The position numbers were made by a program, and so were the translations under genes. Below are positions 22,987 through 31,943 of a stretch of DNA of 64,000 bases, in pieces. Positions within the stretch are counted from its first letter, which is position 1. Each line of letters opens with the position of its first letter. The notes under the pieces were generated by a model. That model worked only from the letters and a program-made list of their open reading frames with translations. It ran no database searches and was not told the origin of the DNA. This stretch comes from Hamadaea sp013361475 (GTDB lineage Bacteria > Actinomycetota > Actinomycetes > Mycobacteriales > Micromonosporaceae), in NCBI RefSeq assembly GCF_040654195.1, contig NZ_JBFAHM010000006.1, positions 310,001 through 374,000 on the forward strand, read 5' to 3'.

Positions 22987-23934
22987 TCACCGGGGCGGGG
23001 TGCCGGTGGGGTCGAGGTAGACGTGGCGGATCACCGGGTACTTCTCGCGCAACCGGGTCGCCGCCGCGTCGGCGGATGCCTCGATCTGCGCGCCCGTCGC
23101 GGTGTCCGACACGTCGACCTCGGCCGCCACCAGCACGCTGTCCGGACCGAGGAACATGGCGTTGAGGGTCAGCACCCGCTCGATCACCGGATCCGCTTCC
23201 AGCTCTCGGCGTATCGCATGTTGCCAGCGCCGCGAAGGCGCCTGACCCACGAGCAGCGACACGTTGGCCCGCGCGAGCGTGAGCGCGACGACGGCCAGGA
23301 GCAACCCGATGGCGACCGAGGCCGCGCCGTCGTAGAACGTGTCGCCGGTCAGCTCGGTCAGCACCAGGCCGAGGCCCGCGAGGCCGAGGCCGATCAGCGC
23401 GGCGGTGTCCTCCGCCACCACGGCCTTGACCGAGGTGTCCGGCGTGAGCCGCAGGTACGCCAACGACCGCAGCCGCAGGCGCTGGGCCGAACCGCGCACT
23501 TGGCGCACCGCCCGCCGGAGCGAGATTCCCTCCAGGACGAAAGACACCGCGAGGACGATGTAGGAGACGGTGAAATCGCCCATCTCCTCGCCGTTGCGGA
23601 TCGTGTGATACCCGTGCGTGACGGCGAATCCGGCCCCCGCCACCAGCGTCGCCATCGATGCGAGGAACGCCCAGAAGAACGCCGACTTGCCGTAGCCGAA
23701 CGGGTGCTCGTCGTCGGCGGGCCGGTCGCCCCGGACGAGCGCGGTCAGCAACAGCAGCTCGGTGACGGTGTCGGCGACGGAGTGCGCGGCCTCCGAGAGC
23801 ATGCCCGCCGAGCCCGAGATGAGCCCGGCGGTCGCCTTGGCCACGGCGATGGCCAGATTGGCCAGGCCCGCCACGATGACGGTGCCGATGCTCTCCCGCT
23901 CCGCCGGAGCCTCGGTTGACGCGGACTCCGTCAT
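22987..23934 (-). CDS. Cation diffusion facilitator family transporter
   Basis: 315 residues from ATG 23934, overlapping the DUF6069 stop (ATGA). Six helices, with SEAAHSVADTVTELLLL (metal-binding helix 2; H-x3-D) and a matching D in the fifth-helix region, HPFGYGKSAFFWAF and a cytoplasmic domain ending VIRHVYLDP. Family role is proton-driven efflux of Zn, Mn, Fe or similar divalent cations. It is third in an operon with an EF-hand protein and a DUF6069 protein. Confidence 0.88.
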   Translation of the reverse strand: MTESASTEAPAERESIGTVIVAGLANLAIAVAKATAGLISGSAGMLSEAAHSVADTVTELLLLTALVRGDRPADDEHPFGYGKSAFFWAFLASMATLVAGAGFAVTHGYHTIRNGEEMGDFTVSYIVLAVSFVLEGISLRRAVRQVRGSAQRLRLRSLAYLRLTPDTSVKAVVAEDTAALIGLGLAGLGLVLTELTGDTFYDGAASVAIGLLLAVVALTLARANVSLLVGQAPSRRWQHAIRRELEADPVIERVLTLNAMFLGPDSVLVAAEVDVSDTATGAQIEASADAAATRLREKYPVIRHVYLDPTGTPPR

Positions 23935-24392
23935 GCCACCGGGTACGCCGGCGGCACCCGCCGCCCGGCACTGGCCGCGGCGGTGGTGGACAGCATCACT
24001 CCGATGGTGATCCCGACGATCAGGTTGACCGCCGCGGTGGCGAGCTGGACTTCGAGCGGCGCGCTCTTGGTGAACGGCACGATCACCCCGATGGCGGTGA
24101 TGACGCCGATGATCCAGCCCAGGAAGAAGCGCGGGCGCGGCGTGGTGAGCAGCAGCAGATGCGCCAGGCCCGTCAGCAGCAGGGTGGCCACCGCCGCGCC
24201 GAAGGCGTACCCGAGCATCGACGGCAGGAAGATGCCGCCGGACAGGTCGACACCCAGGACGGGGATGTCCAGGATGCCGCGCACGATCAGGAAGCAGACC
24301 ACCACCACGCCGGCGACGACGATCGCGGCGACGACGCCACCGGTCCACAGTCGGCGCGGATCAACCAGCGGCCGTGCGTGATACACGGACAT
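23931..24392 (-). CDS. DUF6069-like four-helix membrane protein
   Basis: 153 residues from ATG 24392. Four hydrophobic helices (about 15-38, 52-75, 85-106 and 115-136) and the segment LLLLTTPRPRFFLGWI between the second and third match the DUF6069 pattern. Function is unknown. It lies between an EF-hand gene (16 bp upstream) and a CDF transporter (4-base overlap), suggesting a metal- or calcium-linked unit. Confidence 0.72.
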   Translation of the reverse strand: MSVYHARPLVDPRRLWTGGVVAAIVVAGVVVVCFLIVRGILDIPVLGVDLSGGIFLPSMLGYAFGAAVATLLLTGLAHLLLLTTPRPRFFLGWIIGVITAIGVIVPFTKSAPLEVQLATAAVNLIVGITIGVMLSTTAAASAGRRVPPAYPVA

Positions 24393-24408
24393 AGGCCCAC
24401 GATAGCCG

Positions 24409-24966
24409 TCACCACGGTTCGATGCGGCCGAACAGGGCGTTACCCGGCGCGGTGGGATTCTCGCTGGTGAAGAAGTCCACGTACGCATCGGCGAACTGCG
24501 CCACCGACACCATCCCGTCGTGATCGGTGTCGAGCCGGGCGAACGCCGCAGCACCCTGATCCGGGTGGGCGCCCGAGAGCGCCTGGAGGCGTACGAACGC
24601 GGGCTCGTAGAAGTCGCCTTCGGCGCCCGCCACCGCCGCGACGGCCTCGGCGCAAGTACGCACGAGATCCGCGAGAAGCCCGGGTTGCTCGGCCTCCCGC
24701 AGCCAGGCGTCGACGTACTGCCCCCGGCTGATGAGACCATCGCCGTCGGCGTCGAGCTGCGACAGTTCGCTCCAGATGCGGGCGTACGCCTGACGCAGCG
24801 CCACCGCGGTCGGCGCGTCCAGCGGCACGTCGAAGCCCGCCGCGATGCCCATCGCGAGATCGTCCAGTTCCCGCGCGCCCAGGTGGCCGTCGCCGTCCAC
24901 ATCGAGCAGGTCGAACCGGCGGTCCAGTTTGGCGGTCAGCAGCCGCCGGCCCTCGGTCGTGAGCAT
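24409..24966 (-). CDS. EF-hand calcium-binding protein (calerythrin-like)
   Basis: 185 residues, no signal peptide, so cytoplasmic. Three canonical loops are visible: DVDGDGHLGARE (about 22), DADGDGLISRGQ (about 72) and DTDHDGMVSVAQ (about 146); the fourth EF position (about 105-120) is degenerate. Size and loop layout fit the calerythrin/sarcoplasmic calcium-binding group found in actinomycetes, thought to buffer or sense Ca2+. First gene of the operon with DUF6069 and CDF proteins. Confidence 0.9.
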   Translation of the reverse strand: MLTTEGRRLLTAKLDRRFDLLDVDGDGHLGARELDDLAMGIAAGFDVPLDAPTAVALRQAYARIWSELSQLDADGDGLISRGQYVDAWLREAEQPGLLADLVRTCAEAVAAVAGAEGDFYEPAFVRLQALSGAHPDQGAAAFARLDTDHDGMVSVAQFADAYVDFFTSENPTAPGNALFGRIEPW

Positions 24967-25332
24967 CGCGCCCTCCCGGCGGCGAAACAGTCGTCGGATA
25001 CGACGCTAACCCGCCGGGACGGCCGAACCGCCTTAAACCTGGAGATTCTCCTCGATCGTCTTCCGCTTGTGGCGGCCAGCGCGAGGCCTGCACGAGTACG
25101 GACCGGCATCCTATCCGTCATCGCGTCACGCCATTGACCAAGTCCATAGTCTCGGGTCTATAAAACCCTCTCCGTTCGACCGACCGCCCACCCCCGCACG
25201 CGCGTTCTAACGTTTTGGCGCGACAGGGTTGTCCGTCCGCTGTCCCACCGATGCATCGACATAGAGCACATCGACGCGGCCGACTATAGCCGCGATCCTT
25301 GTATCGAGTCATCAGTTCGGTAGGGGTTTTTG
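24967..25332. promoter_or_regulatory. 366-bp divergent intergenic region upstream of SARP gene
   Basis: No gene seen. TTGACC (25134-25139) and TATAAA (25159-25164) are 19 bp apart and form the best sigma-A-like promoter here, giving a long leader of about 160 nt for the SARP gene. A short stem GCGGC-N8-GCCGC lies near 25276-25293. Local A+T is higher than in the surrounding genes. Confidence 0.4.
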
Positions 25333-27111
25333 ATGTTGGAGATTTCTCTGCTCGGGCCGACCGAGGTCCGGGTATCGGGAGTCAGCGTGTCGCTGTCGCC
25401 GCTCGAGCGGAACCTGCTCGCGGCGCTGGCCTTGGTCAAGGGAACGGTCGTCTCCACGGAGAGGATCATCGACTGCCTGTGGGACGACCGGCCGCCGGCC
25501 TCACCCCGCTCGCGCGTACAGGGACTGGTGTCCTCGTTACGCCGCAAGGTCGGTGAGGCGTTGGAGACCCGGCATCCCGGTTACCTGCTCGCGCTCGGGG
25601 AGGTGCGGGTCGACCTCGACGAGTGCGAGGACCTGGCGCGCCGGGCCCGGCAGGCCGCTACGCCCGACGCCCGGGCCGGCTGCCTGAGACAGGCGCTCGA
25701 CCTGTGGCGCGGCGCCCCGCTGGACGGAGTGACCGCGCCGGGCATCGAGTTCGACCGGGTACGCCTGACCGAGCTGCGTCTCGGCTTGCTGGAGGAACGC
25801 TTCGACGCCGATCTGGAGCTGGGCCGGCACGGCGAGGTCGTCGCCGAGCTGACCGCTACCGTCTCCGCCCACCCGCTGCGGGAACGGCTGGCCGGGCAGC
25901 TCATGCTCGCCCTCTATCGGAGCAACCGGCAGGCGGACGCGCTCAAGGCGTACCACTGTCTGCGGGAGCGGCTGGCCGACGAACTCGGCAGCGACCCGTG
26001 CGCGGACCTGCGCAACCTGCACGCGACGATCCTGCGCGGCGAGCCCGGCCGGACCACCGAACCGGTGCTGGAGGCGAGCGAGCCGGGCATGCGGTATCCC
26101 GCGCAGCTGCCGGCGAGCGTCGGGCACTTCACCGGGCGCGACAGCGAGCTGGCCGCGTTGACCCGCGCGATCAGCCGGCCGGCGGACGAGCCGCGGGTGC
26201 TGATGGTCTCCGGAGCCGGCGGCATCGGCAAGACCGCCCTGGTCGTACGCTGGGCGCACACCGTCGCCGACCGATACCCCGACGGGCAGATCTTCGTGGA
26301 CTTACACGGCGAGAAGGTCACGACACGCGACGCGCTGGGCTCCGCGCTGGGCGGGCTCGGCGTCGCCCAGGCCGAACTCCCCTCTACCGTGGACGAGCGG
26401 GCCTCGCTCTACCGGACGCTCCTCAGCGGACGCCGGGTGCTAGTGGTGCTCGACGATGCCGGATCGCTCGACCAGCTGCTGGCGTTCGTCCCGCCGACCA
26501 CGCTCAGCCAGCTCGTGGCCACCAGCCGGCGCCGGTTCCTCGCGCTCGCCGCGCACCACGCGGTCCACGCGCTCCGGATCGAGCCGATGACACCGCAGGC
26601 GACCACCGATCTCCTGACCCGGATCGTCGGCGCCGACCGCATGCGCGACCCGGGAGCCGGCCGCGTCGTGCAGTGGTGCGGCGGCTGGCCGCTCGCCACG
26701 CGGCTCGCCGGGACCAAGCTCGCCGCCCGCCCATGGCAGTCGGTCGCGTCGTTCGCCGACGAACTCGACGAGCAGGGCGACCGGCTGCTCGACGACGACC
26801 CGCGCAGCGTACGCGCGGCGCTGGTGAGCGCGCACGAGACACTCAGCCCGGCGGCGGCGTACTTGTTCGGACGGCTCGGCCTGAACCCTTCGCCGTCGCT
26901 GAGCCTCGACGACGCGGGCGGACCGGGCACCTCCCTCCGGCGGGTGCGGCGCCTGCTCGACGAGCTGATCTCGGCCCACCTCGTCGTGGAGGCGGGCCCC
27001 GACCGCTTCCGCCTCGACGACGTCGTCCGCCGCTTCGCCCGGCAATGCGGAGCGGACTTGCTGCTCACCGACTCCGACGTGGACCGCGTGGCGGATTCGC
27101 ACCGGATCTGA
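25333..27111 (+). CDS. AfsR/SARP-family transcriptional regulator
   Basis: 592 residues. An OmpR-type winged helix (about 1-90; RNLLAALALVKGTVVSTERIIDCLW) is followed by the bacterial transcriptional activation domain (about 97-240) and an NB-ARC ATPase (about 260-520; GAGGIGKTALVVRWAH, VLVVLDDAG). It ends before any TPR region, so it is a short AfsR-like form. ATG 25333 has only a weak GGGG site. SARPs activate antibiotic clusters; the biosynthetic operon starts 65 bp downstream, so it is the likely pathway-specific activator. Confidence 0.9.
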   Translation: MLEISLLGPTEVRVSGVSVSLSPLERNLLAALALVKGTVVSTERIIDCLWDDRPPASPRSRVQGLVSSLRRKVGEALETRHPGYLLALGEVRVDLDECEDLARRARQAATPDARAGCLRQALDLWRGAPLDGVTAPGIEFDRVRLTELRLGLLEERFDADLELGRHGEVVAELTATVSAHPLRERLAGQLMLALYRSNRQADALKAYHCLRERLADELGSDPCADLRNLHATILRGEPGRTTEPVLEASEPGMRYPAQLPASVGHFTGRDSELAALTRAISRPADEPRVLMVSGAGGIGKTALVVRWAHTVADRYPDGQIFVDLHGEKVTTRDALGSALGGLGVAQAELPSTVDERASLYRTLLSGRRVLVVLDDAGSLDQLLAFVPPTTLSQLVATSRRRFLALAAHHAVHALRIEPMTPQATTDLLTRIVGADRMRDPGAGRVVQWCGGWPLATRLAGTKLAARPWQSVASFADELDEQGDRLLDDDPRSVRAALVSAHETLSPAAAYLFGRLGLNPSPSLSLDDAGGPGTSLRRVRRLLDELISAHLVVEAGPDRFRLDDVVRRFARQCGADLLLTDSDVDRVADSHRI

Positions 27112-27176
27112 AGTGAGTTCGCAGTGATCACTGTGAGACTCCACTCCCACCAACGGCAGCGGTTTGAGGGTGGGAT

Positions 27177-28859
27177 GTGGACACAGACGATCTCGGGGCG
27201 GCGTTCCGCCGGGCGGCCGCCGCGTACGGCGACCGGCCCGCGGTGGTGGCCGGGCCCCGCACACTGACATACGCCGAGCTGGAGGCGCTGGCGCGGGAGA
27301 CCGCCCAGCGCCTCGGGCGGTCACCGGGAGCGGTCGGCGTCCTGGCCCGGCACGATCCCGAGACCGTCGTCGCGATGCTCGGCGTGTGGCTGGCCGGCGG
27401 AACCTACTGCCCCATCGATCCGGCCTTCCCGCCCGAACGGCGCTCCGCCCTGCTCGCTCACTGCCGGCGCCTGCTGGACCCGGATACCGGGCAGATCACG
27501 GACCTCGGTCGAATCATGGCGCAAGATTCGACCGGGATCCCTGATCCAGCGGGGCTGGACGCTGAACCGGCGGGGCTGGACGCTGATCCGGCGGGGCCGG
27601 AGGCTGATCCGGCGGGGCCGGAGGCGACGGCGTACGTGCTGTTCACGTCGGGATCGACCGGAATGCCCAAGGGAGTGCTGACCCCGCATCGGGCGATCAC
27701 CACGGCGACCCGATCGTTGGCCGAGCTGTTCGAGCTCACCCCGGACGACCGGGTCCTGCAGTTCGCGTCGCTCAATTGGGACACCTGTTTCGAGGAGATC
27801 CTGACCGCCCTCACCACCGGCGCGGCCCTCGTCTTCCACCCCGACGCGCACTCCGGCTCGTTCCGTCGGTTCCTGCGGATGCTGGAGAGCGAGCGGATCA
27901 GCGTCATCGACCTGCCGACGGCGTACTGGCACGAGCTGGTCAACCATCTGACCGAGGACGACGCCGCCTTGCCGGAGTGCGTACGCCTGGTGGTCATCGG
28001 CGGCGAGGCGGCCAACCCCGCCCGGGTCGCCGACTGGTGCGGCCCGAAGAACAAGCACGCCCGTCTCCTGAACACCTACGGGTGCACCGAGACCACGCTC
28101 GTGACGCACGCCGTCGACCTCGACGGAGCCGACGGCGCCGTACCCATCGGGCGCGCCCTCCCCCACGTCGTCGAGCGGATCACCGAGGACGGCGAACTCG
28201 TCATCGGCGGTCCGTCCGTGGCCCTCGGCTATCTCGGTGTGCAGTCTGAACGGTTCCGCGACGGCTACTTCCACACCGCCGATCGGGTCAGCCGCCGCGC
28301 CGACGGCGTACTCGTCCACGAAGGACGGATCGACGACGAGATCAAGATCCGGGGCGTACGCGTGCATCCGGCCGAGGTCGAGGCGTACGTCGCCGCCCAT
28401 CCCGCCGTCGCCGCCGCGGCCGTGTCGGGCGTACGCGTCGCCGATCACGCCGCACTGGTGGCGTACGTGGTTCCCCGTCCGGGCGTCGCCACCGCGACGC
28501 TCGCCGCCGACGTCCTCGCCGACCTGCGAGGCAGTGTTCCCACTCATCTCATCCCCAGCCGCGTCCAGGTCGTCCCCTCGCTCGCCTACACGGCCAGCGG
28601 AAAGGTCGACCGGCGGCGAACCAAGGAGGCCGCAACCATGCCCGTCGACGGAGTGTCCCAGATCTTCGGCCGTGTTCTGGAGCGGCCCGAGGTCGCCGCC
28701 GACGCCGACTTCTTCGCCCTCGGCGGCGACTCGCTGCTCGCCACCCGGGTGCTCAGCGCGGTCGCCCGGGAGTACGGCGTGGAACTGACCTTCGAGGAGT
28801 TCCTGCTGGCGCCCTCGCCGGTCGCGCTCGCCGGCCGGATCGCGGGCGTGGCCCGATGA
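27177..28859 (+). CDS. NRPS-like adenylation-thiolation (A-T) didomain protein
   Basis: 560 residues. Adenylation motifs: FTSGSTGMPKG (A3, 156-166), NTYGCTETT (A5), GYFHTADRV (A7), GRIDDEIKIRG (A8) and ASGKVDRR (A10 Lys). The carrier domain has FFALGGDSLLATRVL with phosphopantetheine Ser about 519. It would load an amino or aryl acid onto its own carrier for tailoring. Between A2 and A3 (about 105-150) a 63-bp palindromic repeat and four 21-bp repeats are read in frame, adding a Pro/Ala/Asp-rich loop. First gene of a four-gene operon; its stop overlaps the amine oxidase start. Confidence 0.88.
   Translation: MDTDDLGAAFRRAAAAYGDRPAVVAGPRTLTYAELEALARETAQRLGRSPGAVGVLARHDPETVVAMLGVWLAGGTYCPIDPAFPPERRSALLAHCRRLLDPDTGQITDLGRIMAQDSTGIPDPAGLDAEPAGLDADPAGPEADPAGPEATAYVLFTSGSTGMPKGVLTPHRAITTATRSLAELFELTPDDRVLQFASLNWDTCFEEILTALTTGAALVFHPDAHSGSFRRFLRMLESERISVIDLPTAYWHELVNHLTEDDAALPECVRLVVIGGEAANPARVADWCGPKNKHARLLNTYGCTETTLVTHAVDLDGADGAVPIGRALPHVVERITEDGELVIGGPSVALGYLGVQSERFRDGYFHTADRVSRRADGVLVHEGRIDDEIKIRGVRVHPAEVEAYVAAHPAVAAAAVSGVRVADHAALVAYVVPRPGVATATLAADVLADLRGSVPTHLIPSRVQVVPSLAYTASGKVDRRRTKEAATMPVDGVSQIFGRVLERPEVAADADFFALGGDSLLATRVLSAVAREYGVELTFEEFLLAPSPVALAGRIAGVAR
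27489..27551. repeat. 63-bp palindromic repeat, copy A (inside A-T coding sequence)
   Basis: Arms 27489-27517 and 27523-27551 around a 5-nt loop. The inner 10 bp pair perfectly (CGGTCGAATC with GATTCGACCG) if a 9-nt loop is counted. The right arm matches 27 of 29 bases of copy D at 63529; the left arm is more diverged. It is 21 codons long and has no stop in the host frame. Confidence 0.8.
27546..27629. repeat. Four 21-bp tandem repeats in coding sequence
   Basis: Units at 27546, 27567, 27588 and 27609 follow CCGGCGGGGCTGGACGCTGA-type sequence and encode PAGLDAE, PAGLDAD, PAGPEAD and PAGPEAT. They start inside the right arm of copy A, so the end of the palindrome appears to have been amplified. 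Confidence 0.85.
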
Positions 28860-30235
28860 CCGCCGCCCGGGTGCTCGTCGTCGGAGCCGGGCTCGCCGGG
28901 CTGACCGCCGCCGACACCCTGCACCGACAGGGCGTGGCGGTCACCGTCCTGGAGGCGCGCGACCGCGTCGGCGGGCGTACGCACGGAGTCGAGGTCGCAC
29001 CGGGCAGCTTCGCCGACGCCGGGGCGGCGTACCTGGGCGACCGGCACACCAGTCTGCATCACCTGCTCGACCGGCTGGGGCTGAAGACGACGCCGACGAC
29101 GACGGAGGGCGCGAGCCGGTTCGCCTTCCCGGACCTCACCGAACAGTCCGGCCGCTTCCCGCCCCTGAACGCGGTCGCGCTGGGCGACCTGTTCGACCGC
29201 CTCGACGACCTGACCCGCCGCGTACGCCCGGAGCAGCCGTGGGCGAGCGCGGAAGCGGAAGCGCTCGACGCGGAGACCGCCGCGGACTGGGCAGAGCGTA
29301 ACCTGCGGCATCCGGACGCGCGCCGATTCTTCCCGCTGTTCCTGGGCGAGATGATGGCGGCCGACCCGGCCGCCGTCTCCGTCCTGCACATGGCCTTCTA
29401 CCTGCGTTCCGGGGGCGGGCTGAACTACCTCAACGCGTTCGAGGGCGGCGCACAGGCCGACCGCGTGGACGGCGGCGCGCATCAGATCTGCGCGCATCTC
29501 GCGGCCGGGCTGGACGTCCGGCTGGGCTATCAGGTCGAGGCGATCCACGCCGACGGCGACCGGGTGGTCGTCAACGGCGAGGAGCGCGCCGACGCCGTGA
29601 TCGTGGCGATCCCGCCGCTGCTCGCGGACGCGATCGACTGGCGTCCGGGCTTGCCCGAGCGCCGGTCCGGTACGCGTACCGCGCCGGGCTCCGCGGTCAA
29701 GGTGCACCTGGTCTATCCCGCGCCGCTGTGGCGGGCGCACGGACTGTCCGGCTGGTCGGTGAGCGAGCGCGGGCCGCTCCTGTCGACTGTGGATGATTCG
29801 CCTGCCGACGGATCGGTCGGGGTGCTCACCGGATTCGTCACCGGAGCCGAAGCCCACCGGTACGCCGCCCTTCCCCTCGCGACCCAGCGGGCGGAGGCGA
29901 CTCAACAGGCTGCCGCGTTCTTCCCCCAGCTGCCGCCGCCGATCGCCGTCCACGTCACCGACTGGGTCACCGACCCCTACAGCCGGGGCTGCTACGCCGC
30001 CCTGTTCGGGCCGGGCGACTGGCTCCGTGGCGGGCCGCACCTGACCCGTCCGCACGGCCGCGTGCACTGGGCCGGCACCGAGACGAGCACCGAGTTCTTC
30101 GGGCTCATGGAGGGCGCGATCCGCTCGGGCCACCGGGCGGCCGCCGAAGTCCTGACCGATCTCACCCCTATCGAACCCACCCCTATCGATCGCTTGGAGG
30201 GTCGCGATGAGCGACAGTCCGATCGCGCCGCTTGA
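28856..30235 (+). CDS. Flavin-containing amine oxidase
   Basis: 459 residues. VLVVGAGLAGLTAADTL (FAD Rossmann motif), LEARDRVGGRTHG, DAGAAYLGD and the C-terminal HWAGTETSTEFFGLMEGAI are all diagnostic of the monoamine-oxidase/protoporphyrinogen-oxidase fold. It oxidises an amine or an alpha-amino group to an imine. Coupled by an ATGA overlap to the A-T protein, it may act on the carrier-bound amino acid or on a released amine. The C-terminus (TPIEPTPIDRLEG) is read through the ribosome site of the next gene, which it overlaps by 29 bases. Confidence 0.88.
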   Translation: MTAARVLVVGAGLAGLTAADTLHRQGVAVTVLEARDRVGGRTHGVEVAPGSFADAGAAYLGDRHTSLHHLLDRLGLKTTPTTTEGASRFAFPDLTEQSGRFPPLNAVALGDLFDRLDDLTRRVRPEQPWASAEAEALDAETAADWAERNLRHPDARRFFPLFLGEMMAADPAAVSVLHMAFYLRSGGGLNYLNAFEGGAQADRVDGGAHQICAHLAAGLDVRLGYQVEAIHADGDRVVVNGEERADAVIVAIPPLLADAIDWRPGLPERRSGTRTAPGSAVKVHLVYPAPLWRAHGLSGWSVSERGPLLSTVDDSPADGSVGVLTGFVTGAEAHRYAALPLATQRAEATQQAAAFFPQLPPPIAVHVTDWVTDPYSRGCYAALFGPGDWLRGGPHLTRPHGRVHWAGTETSTEFFGLMEGAIRSGHRAAAEVLTDLTPIEPTPIDRLEGRDERQSDRAA

Positions 30236-31901
30236 GGTGCGCCAGCAGTTCATGACCGAGCCCGGCCTCGGCGCCGGAAACTTCCTCGAGTACGCCGTCC
30301 GGCACAACCCGAACCGGGCGGTGCCGATGGTGTACAGCCACACCACGGATCACCGCGGGAACGTCGTCCTCCGGGGACACAGCCTCCAGGACCTCGCCGC
30401 CCTGCGCGACCGGTACGCGAAGTGGTACCACGCCAACGGCGTACGCGCCGGCGAGCCGGTCGGCATCGTGGTCGCCGAAGGACTGGAACCGTTGCTGCAC
30501 TACCTGGCGTTGACCGCGCTCGGTGCCATTCCCGCCGCGATCAACGACGCGATGCGGCCGGACGTCATGATCCGGTATCTGAACCACGTCGGGGTGGTCG
30601 GCATCGTCGCCGACGACACCACCCGGCTCGCCTCGGCGTACCGGGCCGATCCGCAGCGGCGGCCGCGCTTCCTGGCGCTCGCCGCCGAGGTCGCCGCGTT
30701 CGACGCGGACTCCGTCGCGCTGCCGGAGGCGTACCCCTATCAGCACCGGCCCGACGACATCTGCGCGCTGATCCACTCCTCCGGCACCACCGGCACGCCC
30801 AAGTCCACAACGTTGAGCCACCGCAGTTTCTGGGACGGCAAGCAGGACCGGATGATCCGGTTCCCGGCCGAGCCCTACGACCGGCTCATGTCGCTGATGC
30901 CGCACACGCACGCGGGCGGCCTGAGCTACTTCCTCACCGCCGTGCTGATCGGGCTGCCGACCGTGGTCATGGGCGACTGGCGGCGCGCCACGGTCGAGCC
31001 GGTGATGGAGGCGTTCCAGCCGACGATGCTGGCCTCGTTCCCGCGTACCTTCGTCGAACTGGCCACCGGCGAGCTGCCGGTCAAGGGCGCGGCGAAGGTC
31101 CACTCGTGGTTCAACACCGGCGACTCGGCCCACTATGGACACATCCGCCGGTTGGTGACCCTCGGCGAACGGCCGGCCGGGCTGATCAAGCCGTGGCTGC
31201 TGCCCAAGGAGGCGGCCGAGGAGGCGGCGCTGCCCGGCTCCCAGTTCGTCGACGGGCTCGGCTCCTCGGAGATGGGGATGGCGCTGTTCGGCGGGCTGTG
31301 GACGCCGGAGACGCCCCGCAACGACCGCTGCGTCGGCAAACCTCAACCCGCCGTACGCCACGCGACCGTCCTCGACGACGACGGCGCGGAACTGCCGGTC
31401 GGCACGGTCGGACTGCTGGCCGTCCAGGCGCCCTCGATCACCCCCGGCTACTGGAAGAACGACCGGCTCACCGACAGCTTCCGGCTCAACGGTTACTGGC
31501 TGACCGGCGACGTGGCCCGGATGGACGCCGAGGGCAACTTCTACCACCTCGACCGCACGGTCGATGTCATCGACACCCTCGCCGGCCCGGTCTACAGCCT
31601 CGGTCTCGAGGAGGTGCTGCTGGCCGACTGCGCCGACGCGGTCCTCGACTGCTCGGTCGTCGGCGTGCCCGCCCCCGAGGGCGGTCAGCGTCCGATCGCC
31701 GTGGTCCAGCTTCAGCCGGACGCGGACTGGACAGCCGAGGCCGTGCTGGAGAAGGCGAACAAGGAACTGGCCTCGGCCGGGCTTCCACCGCTGGCGGCGG
31801 TGCTCATCGCGGACGCGACGGCCGGCTTCCCTCTCGGGCCGACCGGCAAGGTGCTCAAGCGCGAGCTGCGCACACGGCACGCAACGCTCCTCACGGCCTG
31901 A
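30207..31901 (+). CDS. AMP-dependent acyl/aryl ligase (ANL superfamily)
   Basis: 564 residues. P-loop HSSGTTGTPKSTTLSH, GLGSSEMG in place of YGxTE, YWLTGDVARMD, then VDVIDTLAGPVYSLGLEE and a final GKVLKREL with catalytic Lys. It activates a carboxylic acid as the adenylate for transfer to CoA or a carrier. The hinge lacks the usual GRxxDxIK form (DRTVDVIDT instead), so it belongs to a divergent subgroup. GGAGGG lies before ATG 30207. Third gene of the rightward operon. Confidence 0.85.
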   Translation: MSDSPIAPLEVRQQFMTEPGLGAGNFLEYAVRHNPNRAVPMVYSHTTDHRGNVVLRGHSLQDLAALRDRYAKWYHANGVRAGEPVGIVVAEGLEPLLHYLALTALGAIPAAINDAMRPDVMIRYLNHVGVVGIVADDTTRLASAYRADPQRRPRFLALAAEVAAFDADSVALPEAYPYQHRPDDICALIHSSGTTGTPKSTTLSHRSFWDGKQDRMIRFPAEPYDRLMSLMPHTHAGGLSYFLTAVLIGLPTVVMGDWRRATVEPVMEAFQPTMLASFPRTFVELATGELPVKGAAKVHSWFNTGDSAHYGHIRRLVTLGERPAGLIKPWLLPKEAAEEAALPGSQFVDGLGSSEMGMALFGGLWTPETPRNDRCVGKPQPAVRHATVLDDDGAELPVGTVGLLAVQAPSITPGYWKNDRLTDSFRLNGYWLTGDVARMDAEGNFYHLDRTVDVIDTLAGPVYSLGLEEVLLADCADAVLDCSVVGVPAPEGGQRPIAVVQLQPDADWTAEAVLEKANKELASAGLPPLAAVLIADATAGFPLGPTGKVLKRELRTRHATLLTA

Positions 31902-31943
31902 ACTTCCCCTTTCCCCACCCCGACTGGTCAAGGAGGACCAACG

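Noticed and set aside
27489..27629. Frameshift or misassembly in the A-T gene at the low-complexity loop
   Set aside because: The reading frame continues unbroken into motif A3, the inserted lengths are multiples of three, and the palindrome matches intergenic copies.
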